A stretch of DNA of 6,713 bases from CAVSWN01 sp046728115 (GCA_046728115.1 JBKPDW010000304.1:1-6713); one strand, 5' to 3'. Positions 1-6,713 are shown, numbered from the stretch's first letter. Notes: generated by a model not told the origin, from the letters alone. Numbers and translations: made by a program.

Positions 1-184
1 GTTTTTTTGGACGAAGGGCTGTCTCGTCCGGTTCAAGGCGGCAATTAGCCGGGGCACGTCTCGACAAGAAGCAACAATGGAGCGGCGAAACAGGAAAGGA
101 ATGATGCGGCAACGCCCCGTCACAGGTACTTGCGCCACGTCGATGCAATCGACAGCGCCGAGCCGCCGCACCTACGAAAACGGG

Positions 185-211
185 CGGGTCACGGCGATGG
201 ATTGTGACCCG
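185..211 (-). terminator. Hairpin downstream of the 817-residue permease, possible terminator
   Basis: CGGGTCAC (185-192) and GTGACCCG (204-211) form a perfect 8-bp stem around an 11-nt loop, starting about 20 bp past the permease stop. On the minus strand the stem is followed by GCCCGTTTTCG, so a short T-run exists but does not follow directly. This is a weak or imperfect intrinsic terminator at best; it could be only a 3' stabilising hairpin. The rest of 1-230 shows no gene on either strand. Confidence 0.35.
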
Positions 212-230
212 AGTCCGCAGCGCGGTTGTG

Positions 231-2684
231 TCACTGAGCGAGCGCGACAATCGGATCGATACGCGTTGCACGCCTGGCGGGCAACGCGCATGCGACCGCC
301 GCCACTACGGCCAGGGTGGCGGTGACCGTCAGCAGAACGATCGGATCGGTCGCGGTGACGCCGAACAGCTGGCTCTGCAGGCTTTTCCGAAGCGCGAACG
401 CTCCAATGGCCCCCAGCGCGAAACCGCTCGCGATCAGCACCAGTCCCTCGCGCAGCACGAGCTGGAAGATGGCGCCCGCGCTGCTGCCGAGGGCGATGCG
501 GATCCCAATTTCCTTCGTTCGCTGCGTGACCAGGTAGGCCAGTACACCGTAGATGCCAATGGCCGAGAGAAAGAGGGCGACTGCACCGAACCCCAGCGAC
601 AGCAGCATTGGCGATCGCCGTGTCATCAGCGACTTGTCGGTTCGCTCCTCCAGCGTCTGCATGTCGTACACCGGCAACTGACGATCGAGGCCGTTGATGG
701 CCTTGCGCACGGAACTGGCCAGCGCCGCCGGGTCCGTCGCCACCTTCAAGGCAAACGTCACGCCGCGCGACACGTCCTGCGTCATCGGGAAATAATAGGC
801 GCCCACTTCGCCGTTGCCCGTTACCAGGTCCGCCAGCCGGATGTCGTGCACGACGCCGACGACAGTCAGAAAGACGGTTCGCTCGGTGATGGCCAGCAGA
901 TTGTTGATGTCCTGTGGCATGTACATGCGGCGTTCAATCGGATCCTGGTTCGGCCAGAATCGATGCGCCAGCTTCTCGTCGACGATCACGACTTTGGGGG
1001 AAGTGGCGCTGTCCCGCTCGTCGAAGAACCGCCCGCGCACCAGCCGTGCGCCGATGGACTCGAAGTAGCCGGCACTGACGTCCACCTGTTGCGGTGAAAT
1101 GACGGACTCGCCGGGACGCATCTGATAGCCCTCGGCAAGAATGACGCTGTCGCTGTGATTGCCGCCGAACGGGATCGTGTCGGTCGCGCCGACCGTCGTC
1201 ACTCCGGGGAGCGCTCGCAGGCGGCGCAGCGACTCGTCGAAGAAGCGGACGAGCGACGCATCGTCGCGATAGCGAGCCCGCGGCAGGTCCACCGAGGCCG
1301 TGAGCACGCGATCCGAACTGAATCCCGGGTCCACCGACAGCACGCGACGGAAACTGGCGAAGAGCAACCCCGCGCCGATCAGCAGCACGAACGCGAAGCC
1401 CACCTGCGCGACGACGAGCGATCGCCGCAGCGTGCGCGCGCCGAGACCACTCGTGCCCGTACGCCCTTCCTCGCGCAGCACATCGGTCAGGTTGGCGGGC
1501 AGTACCGCGAGAAGCGGAATCAACCCGAGTACGACCCCGATCCCAGCTGCAATCGCGAGGGTATACGCGACGACAACCGTGTCGATTCGAATGTCGAACC
1601 CTCGCGGCAAGTCTCGGATGTTGAGCTGGCCGAGCAGCTGCAACACGCCATAGCCTGCGAGGAGTCCCAGAGCCGCGGACACCAGCGTGAGCAGCACCCC
1701 TTCGGTGACGAGCTGCCGAGCCATACGCGGGCGCCCGGCGCCGAGCGCGACACGCGTTGCCAGTTCCTTCAACCGCGCACGCGATCGCACGAGCACGAGG
1801 TTCGCGACGTTCACGCATCCGATGAGCAGCACGAACAGCGCGCCTCCCCAGAGCAGATACAACGTCGGCTTCACGACGCGAACGAGATCGTCCTGCAGCG
1901 GCTCGACCGTGGTGTGGAACTTCGCGTTGATGAGAAGCTGTTTGTATTGCGGAAATCGATCGAGATTCGCGCGATTCAACGCATCGATCTGATCCTGCGC
2001 CTGGCGCACGGTCGCACCGGGTTTGAGGCGGCCGATGTTCTGCCAGTTGTTGCTGTGCCGCTGCGTCTTGCGCTGCTCCGTGAACGCGAGCGGCCGCCAC
2101 AGCAGCACGTTGTCGTTGACGAACGAGAACGTTCGCGGCATGACACCGACCACGTTGTAGGGCTGACCGTCGAGTCGGATGTCGCGGCCGACCACCTGCG
2201 GGTCGCTTCCGAACGCGCTCTGCCAGAGCGCGTAACTGAGAACGACTTTGTTCTCGTTCCCGATTTCGCCTTCACTGTCGCTGAAAATGCGGCCGAGTTG
2301 AGGCGCGATGCCGATCAGTCTGAAGAATGATGGCGTCACGTTCATCAGGCGAACACGTGTGGGCGAGCCGTTCTGGTCGAGGCTGACGCTGCTCGAGTTG
2401 TACATCGCCTGCTCAGAGAAGACGGTCGTTTCGCGCAGGCGATCATAGTAATCGGGGGCGCTAGACGAGTTGCCGATGTCGACGCCAGCCCCGGGATAGT
2501 GATTTCCCATCAGAACGATGCGCTGCGAGTCGGGGAACGGCAGCGGCCGCAGCAGCACGTGATCTACGACAGAGAAAAGTGCCGTGTTCGCGCCGATGCA
2601 GATGGCCAGCGTCAACGCGGCCGTGATGGTGAAGGCTTTGTCTTTCCAGAGCAGCCGCACGCCGACACGGACGTCGTTCAGCAT
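231..2684 (-). CDS. ADOP-family ABC transporter permease (MacB/FtsX-like, duplicated)
   Basis: Predicted inner-membrane protein of 817 residues. The order fits an ADOP permease: TM1 (about 19-42), first MacB-type periplasmic core domain (about 43-270), first FtsX domain with three helices (about 272-298, 325-352, 369-395), TM5 (about 421-446), second periplasmic domain (about 447-690) and second FtsX domain (helices about 692-718, 741-765, 780-803). The cytosolic loop after TM2 (KELATRVALGAG, from 306) recurs in the second half (KEIGIRIALGSS, from 724), showing the internal duplication. The end, ARRATRIDPIVAL, is the usual ADOP ending, but it finishes AQ rather than the common R-x-E. The ATG at 2684 is chosen because MLNDVRVGVRLLWKDKAFT matches family N-termini. 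No Shine-Dalgarno precedes it; CCTCCT stands there instead. Relatives with an ATPase (MacB, LolCDE) move lipoproteins, peptides or drugs, but the substrate here is unknown. No ATPase gene adjoins it. Confidence 0.93.
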   Translation of the reverse strand: MLNDVRVGVRLLWKDKAFTITAALTLAICIGANTALFSVVDHVLLRPLPFPDSQRIVLMGNHYPGAGVDIGNSSSAPDYYDRLRETTVFSEQAMYNSSSVSLDQNGSPTRVRLMNVTPSFFRLIGIAPQLGRIFSDSEGEIGNENKVVLSYALWQSAFGSDPQVVGRDIRLDGQPYNVVGVMPRTFSFVNDNVLLWRPLAFTEQRKTQRHSNNWQNIGRLKPGATVRQAQDQIDALNRANLDRFPQYKQLLINAKFHTTVEPLQDDLVRVVKPTLYLLWGGALFVLLIGCVNVANLVLVRSRARLKELATRVALGAGRPRMARQLVTEGVLLTLVSAALGLLAGYGVLQLLGQLNIRDLPRGFDIRIDTVVVAYTLAIAAGIGVVLGLIPLLAVLPANLTDVLREEGRTGTSGLGARTLRRSLVVAQVGFAFVLLIGAGLLFASFRRVLSVDPGFSSDRVLTASVDLPRARYRDDASLVRFFDESLRRLRALPGVTTVGATDTIPFGGNHSDSVILAEGYQMRPGESVISPQQVDVSAGYFESIGARLVRGRFFDERDSATSPKVVIVDEKLAHRFWPNQDPIERRMYMPQDINNLLAITERTVFLTVVGVVHDIRLADLVTGNGEVGAYYFPMTQDVSRGVTFALKVATDPAALASSVRKAINGLDRQLPVYDMQTLEERTDKSLMTRRSPMLLSLGFGAVALFLSAIGIYGVLAYLVTQRTKEIGIRIALGSSAGAIFQLVLREGLVLIASGFALGAIGAFALRKSLQSQLFGVTATDPIVLLTVTATLAVVAAVACALPARRATRIDPIVALAQ

Positions 2685-2747
2685 ACGAGGAGGTATACGA
2701 GATCGGCCATACCGGTGTTCACAGATGGAACAGCCAACGACGATCGA

Positions 2748-2942
2748 CGCAGAGCTCGCAGAGTTCCCGGAAAACTGAAGAGCGCGTTGCAGAATCGTGA
2801 TCGGTGCCTACGTTTGTTTGCAGGTTGTCCTCTGTGTTGGCGGGTTTTCGAACAACACGCCACGACGGAGGCCCCCGAACGAATCCGAGGAAACGGATCA
2901 CCTGATTGTGAAAACGAGCCACAACAGTCTGCGTTCTCTGCG
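2748..2942. repeat. Degenerate CGCAGAG / ACACAGAGG interspersed-repeat motifs
   Basis: The spacer between the two permeases contains two adjacent 9-mers, CGCAGAGCT and CGCAGAGTT (2748-2765), a reverse-oriented ACACAGAGG (2829-2837, read on the minus strand) and a reverse-oriented CGCAGAG (2936-2942). Motifs of the CACAGAG/CGCAGAG kind recur in intergenic DNA of several environmental phyla, from general knowledge. The copies here are short and decayed, and there are no clear terminal repeats or target duplications. No gene is supported in 2685-2963. Confidence 0.35.
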
Positions 2943-2963
2943 GACTCCGGGTTGAACGTCGTG

Positions 2964-5444
2964 TTACTCGATTCGCAGCGCGACGGAGGGGTCGACGCGG
3001 GCGGCGCGCCAGGCGGGGATGAAGTTGGCCAGCGCAGAGACCGCCAGCACGACAGTGCCGGCCGCAATCCACGAGAGCGGGTCGGTTGGCCGGACCCCGT
3101 AGAGTGCACCGGCGATCAACCGCGCGGCCACGGCGGCACTGGCGCAACCGCCGGCGAGCCCGACGACGGCAACGAGCAGTCCCTGCTGCATCACGAGACG
3201 CAGCACGGTCGCGGGCCGCGCGCCTAGCGCGATGCGAATGCCGATCTCGCGCGTCCGCCTCGCGACCGAGTACGCGATGACGCCGTACAGTCCGACCGCA
3301 GCGAGCAGCATCGCCATCGCTCCGAAACCGCTCACGAGCCACGCACCGGCGCGGACAGGAAACAGCGTCGCGCCGAGCTCCGCGGCCATCGTCTGGTTCT
3401 CGACGAAGACGAGATTCGGTTCCAGCGCGAGCAGTTCGCGGCGCATCGCGAGCAGGAGCGCGGACGCATCGGCCTGCGTCCTGGCCACAAAGGCGGCGTA
3501 GGAGTTCGGACGCTGCCGGATGGCGAACTGGATGAACGGTGTCGGCCCCTCGCCGACCGTCGACACCTTGTGATCCGCCGACACGCCGACAATCTGAAAC
3601 ACCGGACCGTCGGACACGCGCGATCGGAACGTTTGGCCGACCGCGCTCTCGCCCGGCCAGTAACGGCGCGCGAACGCGGCGTTCACGATCGCGACGCGCG
3701 GCGACTGCGGCGTGTCTTCGTCGCCGAAGGCCCGGCCGTCGATGATCGGCACGCCGATCGTCCGGAAGTACTCGGGCGATACGGTCGTCACGTCCACGGT
3801 GTCGCCGTGCTCCCCGGCCCGATGCCGACCGGGCACCCAGATGTCCCAGCGGTTGTAGTTGATCGAGAACGGCACCCGGGTCGCGAGCGCGGCCGATTCG
3901 ACGCCGGGGATCCTTCGAATTCTCGCCAGACCTTCTTCGTAGAACTGCCGGCTCCGATCGTCGGCGTATTGGACCATCCCCGTGTCGGTCGAAACCACCG
4001 CGAGCTTCTCGACGAGAAACCCGACGTTGGTACGCTCGGCAGCGATGAGCGTCCGCGTCAGCAGGGCGGCGATCACCAGCAGCGAGGCCGTTAGGGCCAT
4101 CTGGCCGGCCACCAGCACATCGCGTAGCGTCCACCCACGGCCTGCGCCGCGCGTCATCGACGGCGCGCCGCGCAGGTCGTTGGCGACGTTCGGCTTCGAA
4201 GCCTGCACAGCGGGCGCGAGACCGGCCAGGAGCGCGGCCGCGCACGTCGCCAGAATCGTGAACATCAGGACGCGCGCGTCGAAGTGGAGATTGAACGCCA
4301 GCGGAAACGGCAGAGGCAGGTTGAGTGAGCCGACGATCGACAAAACCCACCACGCGAGCACCAGGCCCCCTGCCGTGCCGAGCGCCGACATGACGAATGT
4401 TTCGGTTACGAGTTGCCGGACGAGGCGGCCCCGACTCGCGCCAATTGCGAGCCGAATGCCGATCTCTCGCTGTCGACCCGACGCGCGCGCGAGCAGCATG
4501 CTCGCGACGTTCGCGCAGGCGATCAGCAGCACCAGGCCGACAACCACCATCAGACCGCCCGCGATCGGCAGAATCGTGCCGTCGGCGGCCGGATGAAAAT
4601 GAATGTCGCTCGTCGCCTTGACGATGGCCTGCCGCCCCTGATTGGTCTGGGGATTCGACGCCTCGAGCCGCGCCATCAACAGCCCCAGGTTCGCATTCGA
4701 CTGCGTGACGGTCTTTCCAGGGTTCAGCCGTCCGCGCAGGAACAGCCATCGATCGCCGCGACGGTCCAGCCGCGTCGGCCCGGGAGACGGAACGGTGTCG
4801 TGCATGCCGATCGGCTCGACTTCGAGCGACGCGTTGACCGGAATCCACAGTTCCGGAGCAAGCACCGGAACCATCCCGCTGAAGCTCGGAGGCGCGACAC
4901 CGATGATCGTGAACGCGTTGCCGCGAATGCGCAGCGTCCGGCCGATGGCATCCGGCGCGGCCCCGAGCTCGCGCGTCCAGTACCGGTGCGAGACGACCGC
5001 CACCCTCGACGCATTCCTGCGGTCGTCATCGGGCAGAATCGTCCGTCCCATGGCGGCGCTGACACCGAGCATCGGGAAATAGTTGCCGGTGACGATTTCG
5101 CCGATGGCGAGCCGGGATCGACCATCGAGATTGAGCGCGGCGAACATCGGGCTGTAGCCCGCAAGGTCATCGAAGACGTCGTTGTCCGCCCTCAGATCGA
5201 GATAGTCGGGATAAGACGATGTCCCGTAGGGCGTGGCGCGCGCCGACGTGAAGACGTCGACAAGCCGTTCCGGCGCAGCGACCGGCAGCGGCTTGAAGAG
5301 GACGGCATCGACGATCGTGAAGAGTGCGGTGTTGAAGCCAATGCCGATTGCGAGCGACGCGATGGCGACCAGCGTAAAGCCTGGGCTTCTGCGCAGCCAC
5401 CGCAGCGCGAACCGGACATCAGAGACAAACGATTCGAACAACAC
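2964..5444 (-). CDS. ADOP-family ABC transporter permease, second diverged copy
   Basis: Predicted inner-membrane protein of 826 residues with the same duplicated plan as its neighbour: TM1 (about 22-49), periplasmic core domain (about 50-288), FtsX helices (about 290-315, 345-372, 391-412), TM5 (about 441-468), second periplasmic domain (about 469-700) and final helices (about 702-727, 752-775, 790-811). Paired cytosolic motifs EIGIRLAIGASRG (from 327) and EIGIRIALGARPA (from 733) mark the two halves, and the protein ends in the typical RVDPSVALRIE. The start is GTG; it is preferred because MLFESFVSDVRFALRWLRRSPGFT is a classic family N-terminus. No good Shine-Dalgarno is seen, but TATAAT lies 5 bp upstream. 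The periplasmic domains differ greatly from those of the downstream gene, so the pair are old paralogues and not a recent duplication. Substrate and partner ATPase are unknown. Confidence 0.94.
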   Translation of the reverse strand: MLFESFVSDVRFALRWLRRSPGFTLVAIASLAIGIGFNTALFTIVDAVLFKPLPVAAPERLVDVFTSARATPYGTSSYPDYLDLRADNDVFDDLAGYSPMFAALNLDGRSRLAIGEIVTGNYFPMLGVSAAMGRTILPDDDRRNASRVAVVSHRYWTRELGAAPDAIGRTLRIRGNAFTIIGVAPPSFSGMVPVLAPELWIPVNASLEVEPIGMHDTVPSPGPTRLDRRGDRWLFLRGRLNPGKTVTQSNANLGLLMARLEASNPQTNQGRQAIVKATSDIHFHPAADGTILPIAGGLMVVVGLVLLIACANVASMLLARASGRQREIGIRLAIGASRGRLVRQLVTETFVMSALGTAGGLVLAWWVLSIVGSLNLPLPFPLAFNLHFDARVLMFTILATCAAALLAGLAPAVQASKPNVANDLRGAPSMTRGAGRGWTLRDVLVAGQMALTASLLVIAALLTRTLIAAERTNVGFLVEKLAVVSTDTGMVQYADDRSRQFYEEGLARIRRIPGVESAALATRVPFSINYNRWDIWVPGRHRAGEHGDTVDVTTVSPEYFRTIGVPIIDGRAFGDEDTPQSPRVAIVNAAFARRYWPGESAVGQTFRSRVSDGPVFQIVGVSADHKVSTVGEGPTPFIQFAIRQRPNSYAAFVARTQADASALLLAMRRELLALEPNLVFVENQTMAAELGATLFPVRAGAWLVSGFGAMAMLLAAVGLYGVIAYSVARRTREIGIRIALGARPATVLRLVMQQGLLVAVVGLAGGCASAAVAARLIAGALYGVRPTDPLSWIAAGTVVLAVSALANFIPAWRAARVDPSVALRIE

Positions 5445-5449
5445 AAACG

Positions 5450-5455
5450 ATTATA
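5450..5455 (-). promoter_or_regulatory. Candidate -10 box of the 826-residue permease gene
   Basis: The minus strand reads TATAAT here, a perfect match to the sigma-70-type -10 hexamer, inside the 20-bp gap between the preceding tail remnant and the GTG start at 5444. Only 5 bp separate it from the start codon, so a transcript starting at the usual distance would begin at or next to the GTG and be leaderless. The -35 position at 17-bp spacing reads TTCGGC, a poor match. The hexamer is seen directly; its function is inferred. Confidence 0.35.
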
Positions 5456-5464
5456 AGGAACTTC

Positions 5465-5494
5465 TCACTCGCGCCGAAGCGCGACGACGGGATC
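5465..5494 (-). pseudogene. C-terminal tail remnant of a lost ADOP permease
   Basis: Read on the minus strand this encodes DPVVALRRE followed by TGA, which is the standard last nine residues of ADOP permeases (compare DPSVALRIE at the end of the downstream permease). The codons before it read SEQSG and show no permease similarity, so the match stops abruptly near 5494. The stop lies 20 bp upstream of the GTG of the 826-residue permease, the spacing expected of tandem same-strand ADOP genes. I infer that a third minus-strand copy was deleted except for its last 30 bp. The match is short, so chance cannot be fully excluded, but its placement makes it plausible. Confidence 0.55.
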
Positions 5495-5500
5495 GCCCGA

Positions 5501-5746
5501 TTGCTCGCTCTCGTCGTCACGAGTCCGATCCTGGTCCAAGCTGTGAACCGCATCGCCGCGGGCATGGACGATCAGGAGGCCGCGAGGCTTGCGCTGGCGC
5601 CGCTGCTGTACGCCGTCCAGCCGTTCGATCCGGGAGCCGTCGCGCTTGCGTCGCTGATCGTGCTGTGCACGGGCGCCGCCGCCGCATACATTCCCGCGCG
5701 CCGCGCTTCCCATCTCGATCTGTTGAGCGTGATGCGCGGTGACTAG
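5501..5746 (+). pseudogene. C-terminal fragment of an FtsX/ADOP permease
   Basis: An 81-residue open frame, read from TTG, whose residues from about 29 onward are plainly the end of an FtsX-type permease domain: LALAPLLYAVQPFDP, then one membrane segment (about 44-64), then YIPARRASHLDLLSVMRGD and a stop. Compare ALYGVRPTDPLSW and IPAWRAARVDPSVAL in the 826-residue permease. The first 28 residues do not resemble the preceding helix of the family, and the periplasmic domains and other helices are absent, so this is a broken gene and not a small functional one. It is on the opposite strand to both intact permeases. There is no convincing ribosome binding site before the TTG. Its ending differs from the VALRxE type, so it came from a different paralogue than the two flanking tails. 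Confidence 0.75.
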
Positions 5747-5822
5747 AGCGGTGGTGTAGTGCCTCGATCGCCGCCCGTCCTTTGTTCGCACGACTAAAAA
5801 TCATTCGTGTGCAGCCGACTCG

Positions 5823-5870
5823 GACACGTGCGCGCGCGTGGATCCCACCATCGCGCTCCGCCAGGAATGA
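5823..5870 (+). pseudogene. Second plus-strand ADOP C-terminal tail remnant
   Basis: The plus strand encodes CARVDPTIALRQE and then TGA (codons 5829-5870), an almost perfect ADOP ending. It is not in frame with the fragment that ends at 5746, and its own frame has a stop at 5757-5759. The residues between that stop and the tail have no permease character, so only a few dozen bases of this copy survive; the left boundary given is approximate. The tail ends 9 bp before the stop codon of the convergent amidase gene. That is consistent with a former plus-strand permease gene converging on the amidase. Confidence 0.55.
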
Positions 5871-5879
5871 CGACTCGCG

Positions 5880-6713
5880 CTACGGAACGAGCGGCGGCGG
5901 TACACGTTTCCTGGTCGCTTGTTCGAACGCGTACGCCAGCTCGATCAGTTTGGGTTCGCTGCACGCCATCCCTGTGAAGCTCACACCATACGGTCCGGGT
6001 TTCGCGTCGAATCCTGGAGGAAACGCCGGCGTCGGAGCGTTCGGCACCATTGCGAACGGCACGATCACCGTCGGGTATCCGGGCTTCGCCGCAATCGACG
6101 CGCCACTGGCCGCCGGAAAGAGGATCGCGTCCAGCTGATTGATCTTCATCGCTTCGTCGATGCCGTGCGTACCGCCGAGCCGGATGTCCTTGGCGCGATC
6201 CGTCTCGTATCGCGCGCGGTCGGTGTCGAGGTTCATCTCGTCGGAGATGTCGAGATTCGATTGGCCGTACTTGATCGCGCCGGCCTTCTGATGCGCGACA
6301 TTCCACTCGCGCAGCGCAGTCAACGTCTTGAGGGGCGCCGCTGGGCCCAGCGAATTCAGCCACGAGTTGAAGTCGCGTTTCATGCCGTACTTGAACACGA
6401 CCGAACACTCGCCATCCCTGTCTCTCCCCTCGTTGGCGCCAGAGCAGGTGTTCCACAGCAGCAGCGTGTTCTTCGGGTCGTTATCGACGATGCTCGGAAT
6501 GTCGGCGGGGTCAATGACGACGGCTCCCTGCTTCTTCAGCATGGCGATCGCATCGTCCATCGCTTTTCTTTGATCGTCGTTCAAACCTCCGACGGCCTCC
6601 TGCTTTCCGGGGGCCGTGATCTTGTCGTAGTAAAACGCGCGCGGAATGCCGATGCGGGCCCCCTTGAGGCCGTCCCGATTGAGAAATCTCGTGTAATCGC
6701 GGCCGGGCGGAGG
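5880..6713 (-). CDS. Amidase-signature family enzyme, C-terminal part (partial at window edge)
   Basis: The visible part is 277 residues plus a TAG stop. The frame stays open to the right edge, so the start lies outside; the TTG at 6584 is internal. Recognisable family blocks are DYTRFLNRDGLKGARIGIPR (visible residues 6-25, the segment after the catalytic core), LDAILFPAASG (about 184-194), KPGYPTVIVPFAM (about 200-212), and YGVSFTGMACSEPKL followed by ELAYAFEQATRKR (about 232-259). Amidase-signature enzymes hydrolyse amide bonds with a Ser-cisSer-Lys triad; that triad lies upstream of the visible part and cannot be checked. The substrate cannot be told from this half, and GatA is less likely than a stand-alone amidase because of the long NEGRDRDGECSVVFKYGMKR-type middle region (about 94-113). 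The gene converges on permease remnants and has no evident link to the transporters. Confidence 0.88.
   Translation of the reverse strand, partial: PPPGRDYTRFLNRDGLKGARIGIPRAFYYDKITAPGKQEAVGGLNDDQRKAMDDAIAMLKKQGAVVIDPADIPSIVDNDPKNTLLLWNTCSGANEGRDRDGECSVVFKYGMKRDFNSWLNSLGPAAPLKTLTALREWNVAHQKAGAIKYGQSNLDISDEMNLDTDRARYETDRAKDIRLGGTHGIDEAMKINQLDAILFPAASGASIAAKPGYPTVIVPFAMVPNAPTPAFPPGFDAKPGPYGVSFTGMACSEPKLIELAYAFEQATRKRVPPPLVP

Noticed and set aside
9..29. Inverted repeat GGACGA / TCGTCC beside a seven-T run at the left edge, considered as an intrinsic terminator
   Set aside because: The T-run precedes the stem on the plus strand and becomes an A-run after it on the minus strand, so neither orientation has the stem-then-T order needed.
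77..325. An 82-residue plus-strand frame at the left end
   Set aside because: No recognisable motif, Arg/Pro-rich, no ribosome binding site, and it runs into the antisense of the permease end.
934..2330. Long overlapping frames on both strands (388 residues minus, 391 residues plus) within the first permease
   Set aside because: GC-rich codon structure produces open antisense and shifted frames; both are rich in Arg, Glu, Gln and His and lack any domain signature.
2834..2858. GTGTTG / CAACAC hairpin in the spacer, considered as a terminator for the second permease
   Set aside because: Only 6 bp with a 13-nt loop, more than 100 bp past the stop, and no T-run on either strand after the stem.
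2719..4848. A 709-residue open frame on the minus strand overlapping the second permease
   Set aside because: It is an out-of-frame shadow of the permease: dominated by Arg, Ala, Gly and Asp, with no membrane segments or known motifs, and the real frame beside it has strong family features.
4413..5456. A 347-residue plus-strand frame antisense to the second permease
   Set aside because: Composition (Arg, Asp, Glu, Gln-rich, no hydrophobic core) is typical of an antisense shadow, and it covers a well-supported permease N-terminal half.
5789..5809. CACGA / TCGTG hairpin near the amidase 3' end
   Set aside because: A 5-bp stem with its T-run inside the loop does not make a terminator in either direction.
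1..6713. Search for a new defence system, CRISPR array, transposase, integrase, tRNA or rRNA
   Set aside because: No regularly spaced repeats, nuclease, helicase, toxin or transposase motifs, or RNA gene signatures were found; the coding content is two permeases, permease remnants and part of an amidase.

Overview
This GC-rich window most likely comes from a member of the Acidobacteriota, probably close to the Vicinamibacteria. The main reason is its two full-length 'acidobacterial duplicated orphan permease' (ADOP) genes plus remnants of others, a family that forms large paralogous sets in that phylum. The assignment rests on family knowledge, not on a marker gene.

Layout. Positions 1-230 hold no gene I can support; the only structure of note is an 8-bp perfect stem just past the end of the first permease gene. 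Positions 231-2684 (minus) encode a complete 817-residue ADOP permease. Positions 2685-2963 are non-coding and carry short degenerate CGCAGAG/ACACAGAGG repeat motifs in both orientations. Positions 2964-5444 (minus) encode a second, clearly diverged 826-residue ADOP permease with a GTG start, and a perfect TATAAT hexamer sits so close to that start that a leaderless message is possible. Positions 5445-5879 are a small graveyard of ADOP 3' ends: a minus-strand tail (5465-5494), a larger plus-strand C-terminal fragment (5501-5746) and a second plus-strand tail (5823-5870). Positions 5880-6713 (minus) are the C-terminal 277 residues of an amidase-signature enzyme whose start and catalytic core lie beyond the right edge.

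How the parts relate. Both permeases have the duplicated FtsX/MacB-like architecture (two periplasmic core domains and two three-helix permease domains) and no ATPase gene is visible beside them, as expected for orphan permeases. They run in the same direction but are separated by 279 bp, so an operon is possible but not shown. The remnants suggest the locus once held more ADOP copies in both orientations and lost their bodies by deletion. The amidase has no obvious functional tie to the permeases. I see no defence system, CRISPR array, transposase, tRNA or rRNA. The most informative unusual feature is the cluster of ADOP remnants.
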